A stretch of DNA of 62,120 nt from Acidobacteriota bacterium (GTDB taxonomy: Bacteria; Acidobacteriota; Terriglobia; Terriglobales; Acidobacteriaceae), in assembly GCA_023410055.1 (NCBI GenBank), contig JAEYQK010000115.1, forward strand, positions 1 to 62,120, given 5' to 3'. Below, one piece after another: positions 29,838 through 38,383 of this stretch. Numbering within the stretch: the first letter of the stretch is position 1; each line of letters starts with the position of its first letter. The notes under the pieces are model-generated. The model was not told where the DNA came from. It worked only from the letters and a program-made list of their open reading frames with translations, and made no database searches. The position numbers and the translations under genes were made by a program.

Positions 29838-30100
29838 GATGTTGCTGGTCGGTCTCCTTCGGCCGTGCTCTGCGCTAACAGGCAGACCATTCCAATCAGA
29901 CTGAACCTGAAGGTGAGGTCTATTCTGGCCCCGGGCAAGGCTTCATGTCGAGGCTTTTCCGTGCAGAGGTAGTCCAAAATGCACACCCTGGTGCCACTCA
30001 ATTCCGTAACTTGTTTTCCTCTTCGAGGTATGTTACTCAAATATAAACTTCCAGGCATTCGATCGCGGTCTGCTCTGCGGAGCAGTTAGGAGCTTGCGGG

Positions 30101-30877
30101 ATGAAAGTCGTCATGTTGTGCGGTGGACTCGGCACGCGCCTGCGTGAAGAGACCGAGTATCGCCCTAAACCTTTAGTCGAGGTAGGCGGACGGCCGTTGC
30201 TGTGGCACATTATGAAGGGTTACGCCCATCACGGTTTTCGCGATTTCGTTCTTTGTCTCGGCTACCGCGGCAACATGATCAAGGACTACTTCCTTAAGTA
30301 CGAGGCAATGAACAACGACTTCACGATATGCCTGGGGCGGGAATCGCACATACAGTTCATGGGAGCGCACCAGGAGCAGGACTTCTCGGTAACTCTTGCC
30401 GATACAGGCCTGGATACAATGACCGGCGGCCGCGTGAAGCGGATCGCTCGGTACCTCGGAGACGATGAAACTTTTCTGCTGACCTACGGCGACGGCCTGA
30501 GTGACGTCAACATTCGCGCCGTGTTGGAATTCCATAAGAACCACGGAAAGCTGGCCACCGTAACCTCCGTTTCTCCGTTTTCGCGATTCGGCATTCTCGA
30601 CATTGACGACGATGGCATGGTCAATCGTTTCGTAGAGAAGCCCCGTTCGGATGGTGCCGTCAGCGCCGGGTTCTTCGCCTTCAACAGAAAAGTCCTCGAC
30701 TATCTCTGGGGAGACGATTGCATTTTAGAACGCGAGCCCCTGGAGAAGTTGTCGCAGGAAGGACAGTTAATGGCCTATCGCCACGAAGGATTCTTTTATG
30801 CAATGGATACTTATCGCGAGTACGTTGCACTGAATGAAATGTGGGCCAGCCAACGCGCGCCGTGGAAGGTTTGGTGA
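30101..30877 (+). CDS. rfbF: Glucose-1-phosphate cytidylyltransferase
   Basis: A 258-residue nucleotidyltransferase (RfbF/DdhA) that makes CDP-glucose from glucose-1-phosphate and CTP. The CTP-binding start reads MKVVMLCGGLGTRLREET, then YRPKPLVEVGGRPLLWHIM. GDGLSDVNI and the internal FVEKPRSDGAVSAGFFAFN match the family. AGGAG lies about 11 bases before the ATG. It is the first gene of a seven-gene operon and gives entry into CDP-deoxy-sugar synthesis. A short hairpin CTGCTC/GAGCAG (30070-30085) sits just upstream of the ribosome binding site. Confidence 0.95.
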   Translation: MKVVMLCGGLGTRLREETEYRPKPLVEVGGRPLLWHIMKGYAHHGFRDFVLCLGYRGNMIKDYFLKYEAMNNDFTICLGRESHIQFMGAHQEQDFSVTLADTGLDTMTGGRVKRIARYLGDDETFLLTYGDGLSDVNIRAVLEFHKNHGKLATVTSVSPFSRFGILDIDDDGMVNRFVEKPRSDGAVSAGFFAFNRKVLDYLWGDDCILEREPLEKLSQEGQLMAYRHEGFFYAMDTYREYVALNEMWASQRAPWKVW

Positions 30878-30882
30878 GATCG

Positions 30883-31887
30883 ATGAGCAGTCACTGGCAG
30901 GACAGACCCGTTTTGGTGACCGGAGCTACAGGACTTCTTGGATCCTGGCTGGTTCCGCGACTACTGGAAGCCGGCGCAGACGTGGTGTGCCTAATACGCG
31001 ATTGGGTTCCGCAGAGTGAATTGATTCGGCAAGGCGCATTGGAGCGCGTCAAGACTGTACGGGGCAATTTGTGCGACCGCGAATTGCTAGAGAGAACTCT
31101 CGGTGAGTACGAAATTGACACGGTCTTCCACCTTGCGGCACAGACGATCGTTGGAATAGCGAATCGCAACCCGATCTCCACATTCACCACCAACATCGAG
31201 GGGACATGGAACCTGCTTGAAGCATGCCGACGATCTCCAAGGATCGGAGCGATAGTGGTGGCCTCGTCAGACAAGGCGTATGGTGACCAGGAGAAACTGC
31301 CCTACAACGAATCAATGCCGCTGCAAGGAAGGCATCCTTACGACGTAAGCAAGTCTTGCGCTGACCTGATTACTCAGTCTTACGCCATCACTTACGGGCT
31401 TCCCGTAGCGATCACCCGCTGCGGGAACTTCTATGGCGGCGGCGATCTGAACTGGAACCGTGTTGTTCCCGGAACGATTCGCTCCGTCCTGCGCGGAGAG
31501 AGACCAACGGTGCGTTCTGATGGCCAGTATGTTCGCGACTACCTCTATATTGAGGATGCCGCCGCAGCATACATCGCCTTGGGAGAACGACTGGGACAAA
31601 ACCGCGCCTTGGCAGGAGAAGCCTTCAATTTTTCCAACGAGTCGCAGGTCAGCGTACTTGAGATCGTCAGGACGGTGTTGGACGTTATGAACTCCGACCT
31701 TGAACCAGATGTTCGCAACGAGCCGTTGAACGAGATTCGCCACCAGTATTTGAGCGCTGAACATGCGAGAACAGTTCTCGGCTGGAAGCCCATGTTCACG
31801 TTGCGCGAGGGGCTCGAGCGCACCGTTGAATGGTACCGGGATTTCCTCGGTTTTCCAAAGCTAGCCCGTCGCGCTGCCAAGGTGTAA
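30883..31887 (+). CDS. rfbG: CDP-glucose 4,6-dehydratase
   Basis: A 334-residue extended short-chain dehydrogenase (RfbG/DdhB) forming CDP-4-keto-6-deoxy-D-glucose. The NAD site is LVTGATGLLGSWL, and the catalytic region contains ASSDKAYGDQEKLPYNES and HPYDVSKSCADLI (YxxxK). ITRCGNFYGGGDLNWNRVVP is a substrate-binding hallmark. ATG 30883 is chosen, 5 bases after the rfbF stop; an upstream GTG at 30841 lies inside rfbF. The product is the substrate of RfbH. Confidence 0.95.
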   Translation: MSSHWQDRPVLVTGATGLLGSWLVPRLLEAGADVVCLIRDWVPQSELIRQGALERVKTVRGNLCDRELLERTLGEYEIDTVFHLAAQTIVGIANRNPISTFTTNIEGTWNLLEACRRSPRIGAIVVASSDKAYGDQEKLPYNESMPLQGRHPYDVSKSCADLITQSYAITYGLPVAITRCGNFYGGGDLNWNRVVPGTIRSVLRGERPTVRSDGQYVRDYLYIEDAAAAYIALGERLGQNRALAGEAFNFSNESQVSVLEIVRTVLDVMNSDLEPDVRNEPLNEIRHQYLSAEHARTVLGWKPMFTLREGLERTVEWYRDFLGFPKLARRAAKV

Positions 31888-31891
31888 TCGG

Positions 31892-33235
31892 ATGTCGAAC
31901 GATCCTCAACACATACGGCAGCAGATTTTCGACCTGGTCGGCGAATACTGCGATCTCGTATTCGCGTCGCAGACTTTCGTGCCCGGAAAAAGCGACGTGC
32001 CAGTTGCGGGTAAAGTCTTCGATTGTGCCGAGATTCAGAACGTCGTGGAAGCGGCCCTCGATGGCTGGTTCACGACGGGACGTTTTGCCGACCAGTTCGA
32101 GAGAGAATTCGCCGCCTTCATGGGAGTCAGTGGGGCGAGTTTGGTCAATTCCGGATCCTCCGCCCTCTTGGCAGCGGTCTCCGCACTGACATCGCCTTCG
32201 CTCAAAGATCGACGCCTCCGCCCCGGTGACGAAGTCGTCACCGTCGCTGCTGGCTTCCCGACCACGGTTAATCCCATTGTTCAGAACGGGTGCGTGCCAG
32301 TTTTCGTCGATATCAAGTTCCCGACCTACAACATTGATGTTGAACAACTGGAAGACGCATTGTCGAACAAGACCAGGGCGCTGGTAATCGCACACACGCT
32401 CGGCAACCCGTTTGATCTCGATTCGGTTACCGCGTTCGCAAAGAAGCACGACTTGTGGCTGGTCGAAGATTGTTGTGATGCCGTCGGGTCTCTTTATCGA
32501 GACAAAATGGTGGGCAGTTTCGGGGATATTGGATCTGCAAGCTTCTATCCCGCGCACCACATCACCATGGGAGAAGGTGGGTGCGTCTTCACCAACTCTA
32601 CCCTGCTGAAGAAAATCGCGGAGTCTTTCCGCGACTGGGGGCGAGACTGCTGGTGTCCTCCGGGCAAGTCAAATACATGTGGTCGCCGACATCAGCAACG
32701 CTGGGGTGAACTACCTGCCGGATATGACCACAAGTACGTGTACAGCCACATCGGCTACAACCTCAAGGCGACCGATTTTCAGGCAGCCATGGGCGTGGCG
32801 CAGTTGGCGAAACTGCCGGGATTCATTGCCGCTCGACGTACCAACTTCGATCAGCTCCGCAAAGCGCTGGTGGATTTACAGGAGTTCTTCATCCTGCCGG
32901 AGCCGACGCCGCATTCTTGCCCGAGTTGGTTTGGCTTCCCGCTGGCGGTCCGTGAAAACGGCCGGTTTACGCGGGAAGAGGTTGTCAGGTATCTGGAGAG
33001 CAGAAAAATCGCCACCCGTATGTTGTTTGCCGGAAACCTGCTTAGGCAGCCGGCATACGCCGGAGTGGCGCATCGCAAGGTTGGGGAACTGCCGAATACC
33101 GACCGGGCCATGCGGGACGTTTTTTGGATCGGTCTATTCCCCGGCATTTCGTCTTCGGCTCTCGACTATGTCTCTGAGGTGTTCCATGAGTTGTCTCAGA
33201 GTCTGTTTCCGGCTTCCATGAAGGAGCGCGGATGA
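31892..33235 (+). CDS. rfbH: CDP-6-deoxy-D-xylo-4-hexulose 3-dehydrase (E1)
   Basis: A 447-residue PMP-dependent, [2Fe-2S] enzyme (RfbH/DdhC) that removes the 3-hydroxyl of CDP-4-keto-6-deoxyglucose. The usual PLP-lysine is replaced by His in FYPAHHITMGEGG (H222). The iron-sulfur cysteines fit DdhC spacing at C195 (DCCDAVG), C253, C255 (DCWCPPGK) and C263. Those substitutions distinguish it from a sugar aminotransferase. It needs a reductase partner (DdhD/E3), which is not in the window. The product is CDP-3,6-dideoxy-4-keto-hexose, the branch point for abequose, paratose, tyvelose, ascarylose and yersiniose. The next gene overlaps its stop by 4 bases. Confidence 0.95.
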   Translation: MSNDPQHIRQQIFDLVGEYCDLVFASQTFVPGKSDVPVAGKVFDCAEIQNVVEAALDGWFTTGRFADQFEREFAAFMGVSGASLVNSGSSALLAAVSALTSPSLKDRRLRPGDEVVTVAAGFPTTVNPIVQNGCVPVFVDIKFPTYNIDVEQLEDALSNKTRALVIAHTLGNPFDLDSVTAFAKKHDLWLVEDCCDAVGSLYRDKMVGSFGDIGSASFYPAHHITMGEGGCVFTNSTLLKKIAESFRDWGRDCWCPPGKSNTCGRRHQQRWGELPAGYDHKYVYSHIGYNLKATDFQAAMGVAQLAKLPGFIAARRTNFDQLRKALVDLQEFFILPEPTPHSCPSWFGFPLAVRENGRFTREEVVRYLESRKIATRMLFAGNLLRQPAYAGVAHRKVGELPNTDRAMRDVFWIGLFPGISSSALDYVSEVFHELSQSLFPASMKERG

Positions 33236-34314
33236 GCAACCTGATGGCAAAGGATTTGGATTGCTTTATCGAACAGACTGAACCTTTTTGGGCGGAGCTT
33301 CGCAACGGCCGAATCTTGATTACGGGCGCCACTGGATTCTTTGGCTGCTGGTTCCTTGAAAGCTTTGCCTGGGTCAACAAAAGGTTAGGACTGAATGCGC
33401 AGGCCGTGGCAGTTGCGCGGCACCCCGAATTGCTCGAGAGCAAGGCACCGCACCTTCTGAGAGACAATTCCATTCAGCTGCAGCGACAGGATATTTGCCA
33501 GGAGCAGTTCCCCGTCGGTCCTTTCACCCATGCGATTCACGCTGCCACCCCGGCCAGTGCGGCGCTGAATGAAGATTCTCCCCTGTCCATGTTTGACATC
33601 ACGGTGCATGGCACAAGCCGCACTTTGGACTTCGCCGTCCGAAGCGGTGTCTCAAAGTTCCTGTTTACGAGTTCGGGCGCTGTTTACGGACCGCAGCCCG
33701 CGGGCGTCTCGCACATTGATGAGGAGTGCCGTGGCGGCCCGGATCCGCTAAACAGAAAGTCTGCCTATGCGGAAGGAAAGCGGGCTGCTGAAATGCTGTG
33801 CTCGCTCTACGCCTCGCCTGCATTCGAGCCGAAGATAGCGCGGTGCTTTGCCTTTGTTGGTCCTTACATGAAGCTCGACGCGCATTTTGCCATCGGCAAC
33901 TTCATCCACGACCGCATCAGCGACAGTGCTGTGCGTGTTAAAGGCGATGGCACGACAGTTCGCTCTTATCTCTACGCCTCTGACCTCATGGTTTGGCTCT
34001 GGACGATATTGTTTCGCGGCACGCCATGCCGGGCTTACAACGTCGGTTCGGATGAAGCAGTAAGCATTCGCGAGCTAGCGAACGAAGTGGCTTCTTTGCA
34101 GCCTGAAGTTAAAGTCGAGATCGGCTCTACGGGTGCCGCTCAGGGCCCGATTGACCGCTACGTGCCTTCGACGACGCGGGCTAGACGAGAGCTGGGACTA
34201 CGTGAGACCGTTTCGCGGCAGGAAGCGATTCGTCGCACCTGCGAGTGGGCGATCGCAATGAAGCAGCATGCCTATCCCTCTCCGGCTGAAATGCGGGAGG
34301 CGTGCTGCCGATGA
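33232..34314 (+). CDS. NAD(P)-dependent short-chain epimerase/reductase of CDP-sugars
   Basis: A 360-residue extended SDR. The nucleotide site is ITGATGFFGCWF at about 30-41, and the catalytic pair is in SAYAEGKRAAEM (Y179, K183), preceded by FTSSGAVYGPQ. GDGTTVRSYLYASDL and the C-terminal NVGSDEAVSIRELA are typical of RfbJ/RfbE/YerF-like proteins. It probably reduces or epimerises a CDP-3,6-dideoxy intermediate, or its branched product. It overlaps rfbH and the next gene by ATGA each, so it is translationally coupled. Which step it takes cannot be read from sequence. Confidence 0.85.
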   Translation: MSNLMAKDLDCFIEQTEPFWAELRNGRILITGATGFFGCWFLESFAWVNKRLGLNAQAVAVARHPELLESKAPHLLRDNSIQLQRQDICQEQFPVGPFTHAIHAATPASAALNEDSPLSMFDITVHGTSRTLDFAVRSGVSKFLFTSSGAVYGPQPAGVSHIDEECRGGPDPLNRKSAYAEGKRAAEMLCSLYASPAFEPKIARCFAFVGPYMKLDAHFAIGNFIHDRISDSAVRVKGDGTTVRSYLYASDLMVWLWTILFRGTPCRAYNVGSDEAVSIRELANEVASLQPEVKVEIGSTGAAQGPIDRYVPSTTRARRELGLRETVSRQEAIRRTCEWAIAMKQHAYPSPAEMREACCR

Positions 34315-36131
34315 AACTCTCCGATTACGCATTTCGCACGCTGGCCGACTGGGGTACGCAACACGTGTTCCTCGTTTCAGGTGGTGGCGCGATGCACCTG
34401 AATGATTCCGTCGGCCAGGAACCGCGAATCAAGCTGGTGTGCAACCATCATGAGCAGGCATCGGCAATGGCGGCCGAAGCCTATGCGCGCGTGACTGGGA
34501 AACCGGGCGTTGTCAGCGTTACAACCGGCCCGGGTGGGATTAATGCGCTGAACGGCGTTTTCGGCGCATGGACCGATTCGGTCCCGATGCTGGTCATTTC
34601 TGGACAGGTCAGGCGCGACACGTGCATGCGTTACCGCGGCATCAACGGCCTGCGCCAACTCGGTGACCAGGAAGTCGACATCATCGCCATGGTCGAGCGG
34701 ATTACCAAGTACGCCGTCATGGTTTCCGATCCCTCCACGATCCGATATCACTTGGAGCGGGCCTACCATCTAGCCCGGTCCGGACGACCGGGACCGTGCT
34801 GGCTCGACATTCCGGTTGATGTGCAAGCCGCGCAGATCGAACCAACAGCACTGGTTGCCTATGATCCATCGGAAGACGACCTCGTGTGGGATCAGCAAGA
34901 AGTGGATTCGCAATGCCGCGAGATACTTGCCCGACTGCAAAAGGCGAGCAGGCCCGTGATCATGGCCGGAACCGGAGTACGTGCTGCCGGTGCTCTTGAG
35001 GAATTCAAAGAAATCGCTAGCCAACTCCAGGTTCCGGTCACAACCGCCTGGACTCACGATCTGATCGCGTCCGACAATCCGTTGTTCTGCGGCAGACCCG
35101 GCACGATTGGCGATCGGGCGGGCAACTTCGTGGTACAGAACGCCGATGTGTTGCTGATCTTGGGCTCACGCCTGAACCTTCGGCAGGTCAGCTACAACTG
35201 GCAGTCGTTCGCGCCACATGCCTTTAAAATTCAAGTCGACGCTGACCCTGCCGAATTGTGCAAGCCGCTGGTACGACCTGATATGGCCGTGCACTGCGAC
35301 CTCAAAGTTTTCCTTCAGTCGATGCTGCGACAACTCTCTCGACCTGAAGATTTCGGCACGAAACACGATTCGTGGCTCGACTGGTGCCGCGAGCGGGTTC
35401 GAGGCTATCCCGTGGTTCTAGATCGTCACCGTACGCCAGGTCCGCCGCTCAACCCATATCACTTCATGGAACAGCTTTCCGATATACTGCGCGCCGACGA
35501 TGTCGTGATCAGCGGAAATGCGAGCGCCTGCATTTTGCCGTTCCAAGTGATGAAAATCAAAGAGGGCCAGCGATTAATCTCCAACTCCGGCGCCGCCTCC
35601 ATGGGACACGACCTTCCCGCGGCAATCGGTGCCGCGTTTGCCCGCAACGGAAAGCGTGTCATCTGCCTCGCTGGTGACGGCAGCCTTCAGATGAACATTC
35701 AGGAACTGCAAACCGTGGTTCATCACAAGCTGCCGATCAAAATCTTCGTCCTGAATAACGAAGGTTACTTGTCAATCAGGAGCACTCAAGCTAACTTTTT
35801 CGGACGGCTCACCGGAGAAGGCCCGGCGAGCGGCGTGACTTTCCCAGACATCGTCAAAGTCGGAGCGGCATATGGAATTCCCTCAATTCGGATAGATCGT
35901 TCTTCTCTGATGTCAGAGATAGAGCGTGCGCTCGAGAATGACGGTCCCGCCTTGATAGAGGTGGTACTTGATCCGGCACAGGGCTTCGAACCGAGGTCCA
36001 AGGCGAAGCAGTTGCCCGACGGAAAGATCATCTCTCCGCCGCTGGATGATATGTACCCGTTCCTCGACGAAGAGGAACTGCGAACAAACAGGTTGTGGGA
36101 AGACGAGCCAGATCACTCGGCGCGGAAGTAA
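34311..36131 (+). CDS. ThDP-dependent carboligase (YerE/acetolactate-synthase-like)
   Basis: A 606-residue ThDP enzyme. N-terminal PYR domain: GGGAMHLNDS, then HHEQASAMAAEAYARVTG with the conserved activating Glu, and GPGGINALNG. The central domain has GTIGDRAGNFVVQNADVLL. The C-terminal PP domain carries the ThDP motif GDGSLQMNIQEL... VLNN. This is acetolactate-synthase-like, but the position after rfbFGH and an SDR matches YerE in yersiniose synthesis, which adds a two-carbon unit from pyruvate to C4 of CDP-3,6-dideoxy-4-keto-glucose. ATG 34311 overlaps the stop of the preceding gene (ATGA). A branched-chain amino acid role is unlikely here. The acceptor is inferred. Confidence 0.82.
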   Translation: MKLSDYAFRTLADWGTQHVFLVSGGGAMHLNDSVGQEPRIKLVCNHHEQASAMAAEAYARVTGKPGVVSVTTGPGGINALNGVFGAWTDSVPMLVISGQVRRDTCMRYRGINGLRQLGDQEVDIIAMVERITKYAVMVSDPSTIRYHLERAYHLARSGRPGPCWLDIPVDVQAAQIEPTALVAYDPSEDDLVWDQQEVDSQCREILARLQKASRPVIMAGTGVRAAGALEEFKEIASQLQVPVTTAWTHDLIASDNPLFCGRPGTIGDRAGNFVVQNADVLLILGSRLNLRQVSYNWQSFAPHAFKIQVDADPAELCKPLVRPDMAVHCDLKVFLQSMLRQLSRPEDFGTKHDSWLDWCRERVRGYPVVLDRHRTPGPPLNPYHFMEQLSDILRADDVVISGNASACILPFQVMKIKEGQRLISNSGAASMGHDLPAAIGAAFARNGKRVICLAGDGSLQMNIQELQTVVHHKLPIKIFVLNNEGYLSIRSTQANFFGRLTGEGPASGVTFPDIVKVGAAYGIPSIRIDRSSLMSEIERALENDGPALIEVVLDPAQGFEPRSKAKQLPDGKIISPPLDDMYPFLDEEELRTNRLWEDEPDHSARK

Positions 36132-36155
36132 GTAGCGGCAGTAAGGGATGGACCT

Positions 36156-37274
36156 ATGAGTGGAAACGATATCTTCGATGAGCTATTCGTACTGGAGATG
36201 GCCAACAACCATCTGGGCGATGTAGAGCGTGGACTAAAGATCATTCGCTCCTTCGCCCAGGTGGTTCGTTTTAACAACGTACGCGCGGCGATCAAGCTGC
36301 AAATCCGCGACGTAGACAGCTTCATCCACAGTGACTTCCGCGACCGCGAAGACATCCGCTACATAAAGAAGACGATCTCGACCCGGCTCAAGTCAGACGA
36401 AATCGCCACGCTGGTTAAGGCTGTCCGTAGCGCGGGCTGCATGCCGATGGCTACGCCTTTCGATGAAGCTTCTGTCGATCTGTGCGACGAACTCGGCATC
36501 TCGATGCTGAAACTCGCCAGCTCCGATTGCAACGACTGGGTTCTGATCGAACGCATCGCCAAGAGCAAGAAGCCGGTGATTGCCTCAACCGGAGGCTCCT
36601 CCCTCAAGGACATCGACGACCTGGTGACGTTCTTCGATAACCGTCGCATTCCGCTCGCCATCAATCACTGCGTCTCGATCTATCCTTCCGAGGACACCGA
36701 GATCGAGTTGAACCAGATCGACTTCCTGGTCAACCGGTATCCGCACCATACGATTGGATTCTCAACGCATGAGTACCATGATTGGGAATCATCTATGCTG
36801 ATTGCCTACGCGAAGGGCGCCCGCACGTTCGAGCGTCACGTAGACGTTCAGACCGACGGCATGACGGTCTCTCCCTACTGCTCGCTGCCTGAGCAAGTGG
36901 ACACCTGGTTCAAAGCTTTTCATCGGGCGAAGAGGATGTGCGGTCCTCCGGGAACGCAGAAGCGACTGCCGCCAAAAAAAGAGATTGCCTACCTTGATTC
37001 GCTCGTTCGTGGCGTCTATGCCAGGCACGACCTTGAGGTAGGCCATATCCTCTGTGACGAAGACGTCTACCTGGCTGTTCCGCTGCAACAGGGCCAGATT
37101 TCGTGCCGCGAATTGATGAGAGGCGAAGTAATCCTCCAACCCGTGAAGAAAGATCAGCCGGTTATGATCGATTCCATTGATAGCCCCTATGCTCACGTCC
37201 CCTCGCTCCGAGAAGCTATCTACGGACGGGGCCTTGCGCCAATAGCCATGTCTTCGAAAGCAGGTGGCAAGTGA
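36156..37274 (+). CDS. NeuB-family (sialic-acid-synthase-like) PEP condensing enzyme
   Basis: A 372-residue protein with the NeuB TIM barrel (FVLEMANNHLGDVERGLKII, MPMATPFDEASVDLCDEL, MLKLASSDCNDW, PVIASTGGSS, FSTHEYHDW, FERHVDV) and a C-terminal SAF/antifreeze-like domain (VRGVYARHDLEVGHILC, YGRGLAPIAM). Enzymes of this family condense PEP with an aldose to give a nonulosonate or related keto acid. The first motif is EMANNH instead of EAGVNH, so it belongs to a side branch, and its substrate may not be ManNAc. There is no NeuA or NeuC in the window. It overlaps the next gene by 4 bases (GTGA). Confidence 0.82.
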   Translation: MSGNDIFDELFVLEMANNHLGDVERGLKIIRSFAQVVRFNNVRAAIKLQIRDVDSFIHSDFRDREDIRYIKKTISTRLKSDEIATLVKAVRSAGCMPMATPFDEASVDLCDELGISMLKLASSDCNDWVLIERIAKSKKPVIASTGGSSLKDIDDLVTFFDNRRIPLAINHCVSIYPSEDTEIELNQIDFLVNRYPHHTIGFSTHEYHDWESSMLIAYAKGARTFERHVDVQTDGMTVSPYCSLPEQVDTWFKAFHRAKRMCGPPGTQKRLPPKKEIAYLDSLVRGVYARHDLEVGHILCDEDVYLAVPLQQGQISCRELMRGEVILQPVKKDQPVMIDSIDSPYAHVPSLREAIYGRGLAPIAMSSKAGGK

Positions 37275-38260
37275 AAACGATCAGCGTTGTCACCCCCTGC
37301 TACAACGAAGAAGGAAACGTTCAAGAAGTTTACGAGCGTGTGCGCGACCTGATGGCGCGGCTGGGCCGTTACAAATACGAGCACATCTTCATCGACAACG
37401 CTTCGCAGGACGGCACCTTCGCGGCACTTTCCGCAATTGCCGCATCCGATCCCAACGTTAAGGTGATCCGCAATGCCCGCAATTTCGGACACCTCCGTTC
37501 GCCTATGCACGCCATGTTGCAGGCTACCGGGGATGCCGTCATTTCGCTCATCTCGGATCTTCAGGATCCGCCAGAAGTTTTGGAGCAACTGCTCGACGAA
37601 TGGGAGAAAGGCACCCCGATCGTGATCGCGATCAAGCGCAAAAGTCGCGAGAACCCGCTCATGTACGCCGTGCGCTCCATGTTCTACCGGATCATCAACC
37701 GGCTCTCGGACAACATAGAGACCTATGAGCATTTCACGGGCTTCGGGCTTTATGACCGTTCAGTAATTGAACTCGTTCGCCAGTTTGGCGACCCGTATCC
37801 TTACTTCCGCGGCATGATCGCCGAAATCGGCTTGCCGCACGCGGAAGTTGAATACATCCAAGAACGCCGCAAGCGCGGCAAGACGAAGAACAACTTTTAT
37901 ACCTTGTACGATCTGGCGATGCTCGGGATCACGAAGCTATCGAAAGTCCCGTTGCGTCTCGTGACATTCACCGGATTCGCCGGCTCCGCGCTCTCCCTGC
38001 TCGTCGGCTTTGCCTATTTCTTGTACAAGGTTGTGCTCTGGAACCGCTTTAATGTCGGCATTGCTCCACTGATAATTGGGTTCTTCTTCTTGGGCTCGGT
38101 TCAATTGTTGTTCATGGGGATCATCGGAGAATACATCGGGAACATCCACACCCAGGTACACAACCGCCCATTGGTCGTAGAACGCTGTCGCCTCAACTTT
38201 GAGCACGAGCCAGGATTACCGTTGGAGGAGAGAGCGTTCGCAGCGAGCGGAAGGGATTAA
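37271..38260 (+). CDS. GT2 polyprenyl-phosphate glycosyltransferase (GtrB/DPM1-like)
   Basis: A 329-residue GT-A glycosyltransferase. The start GTG at 37271 overlaps the NeuB-like stop. SVVTPCYNEEGNVQEVYERV opens the nucleotide-binding fold; SLISDLQDPPE holds the DxD-like acidic site; ENPLMYAVRSMFYRIINRLS and HFTGFGLYDRS are typical of GtrB-type enzymes. Two C-terminal membrane helices (about residues 240-300) follow. Such enzymes put a sugar onto undecaprenyl phosphate for transfer in the periplasm by GT-C enzymes, two of which lie across the divergent promoter. It ends the operon. Confidence 0.87.
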   Translation: MKTISVVTPCYNEEGNVQEVYERVRDLMARLGRYKYEHIFIDNASQDGTFAALSAIAASDPNVKVIRNARNFGHLRSPMHAMLQATGDAVISLISDLQDPPEVLEQLLDEWEKGTPIVIAIKRKSRENPLMYAVRSMFYRIINRLSDNIETYEHFTGFGLYDRSVIELVRQFGDPYPYFRGMIAEIGLPHAEVEYIQERRKRGKTKNNFYTLYDLAMLGITKLSKVPLRLVTFTGFAGSALSLLVGFAYFLYKVVLWNRFNVGIAPLIIGFFFLGSVQLLFMGIIGEYIGNIHTQVHNRPLVVERCRLNFEHEPGLPLEERAFAASGRD

Positions 38261-38313
38261 GAGCTATTGCCGCGGCTGCGCGGAGCTGCCGCGCATATTC
38301 TTCGTGAAGAGAA

Positions 38314-38341
38314 AAACTCCGTGCTCAGCGGCACGGAGTTT
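38314..38341. terminator. Bidirectional terminator between GT2 and GH97 genes
   Basis: AAACTCCGTGC (38314-38324) pairs perfectly with GCACGGAGTTT (38331-38341) across 6 bases. Plus-strand transcripts end in TTT; read on the minus strand the hairpin is followed by TTTTTC. The genes converge here, so it serves both. Confidence 0.88.
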
Positions 38342-38383
38342 CTGTTGCAGCACACGCATGTGAGTAAGGTGTCTTGCGGCCAC

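Noticed and set aside
29717..30058. 113-residue minus-strand ORF between the GT-C gene and rfbF
   Set aside because: It overlaps the start of the GT-C gene in a different frame and has no ribosome binding site or domain.
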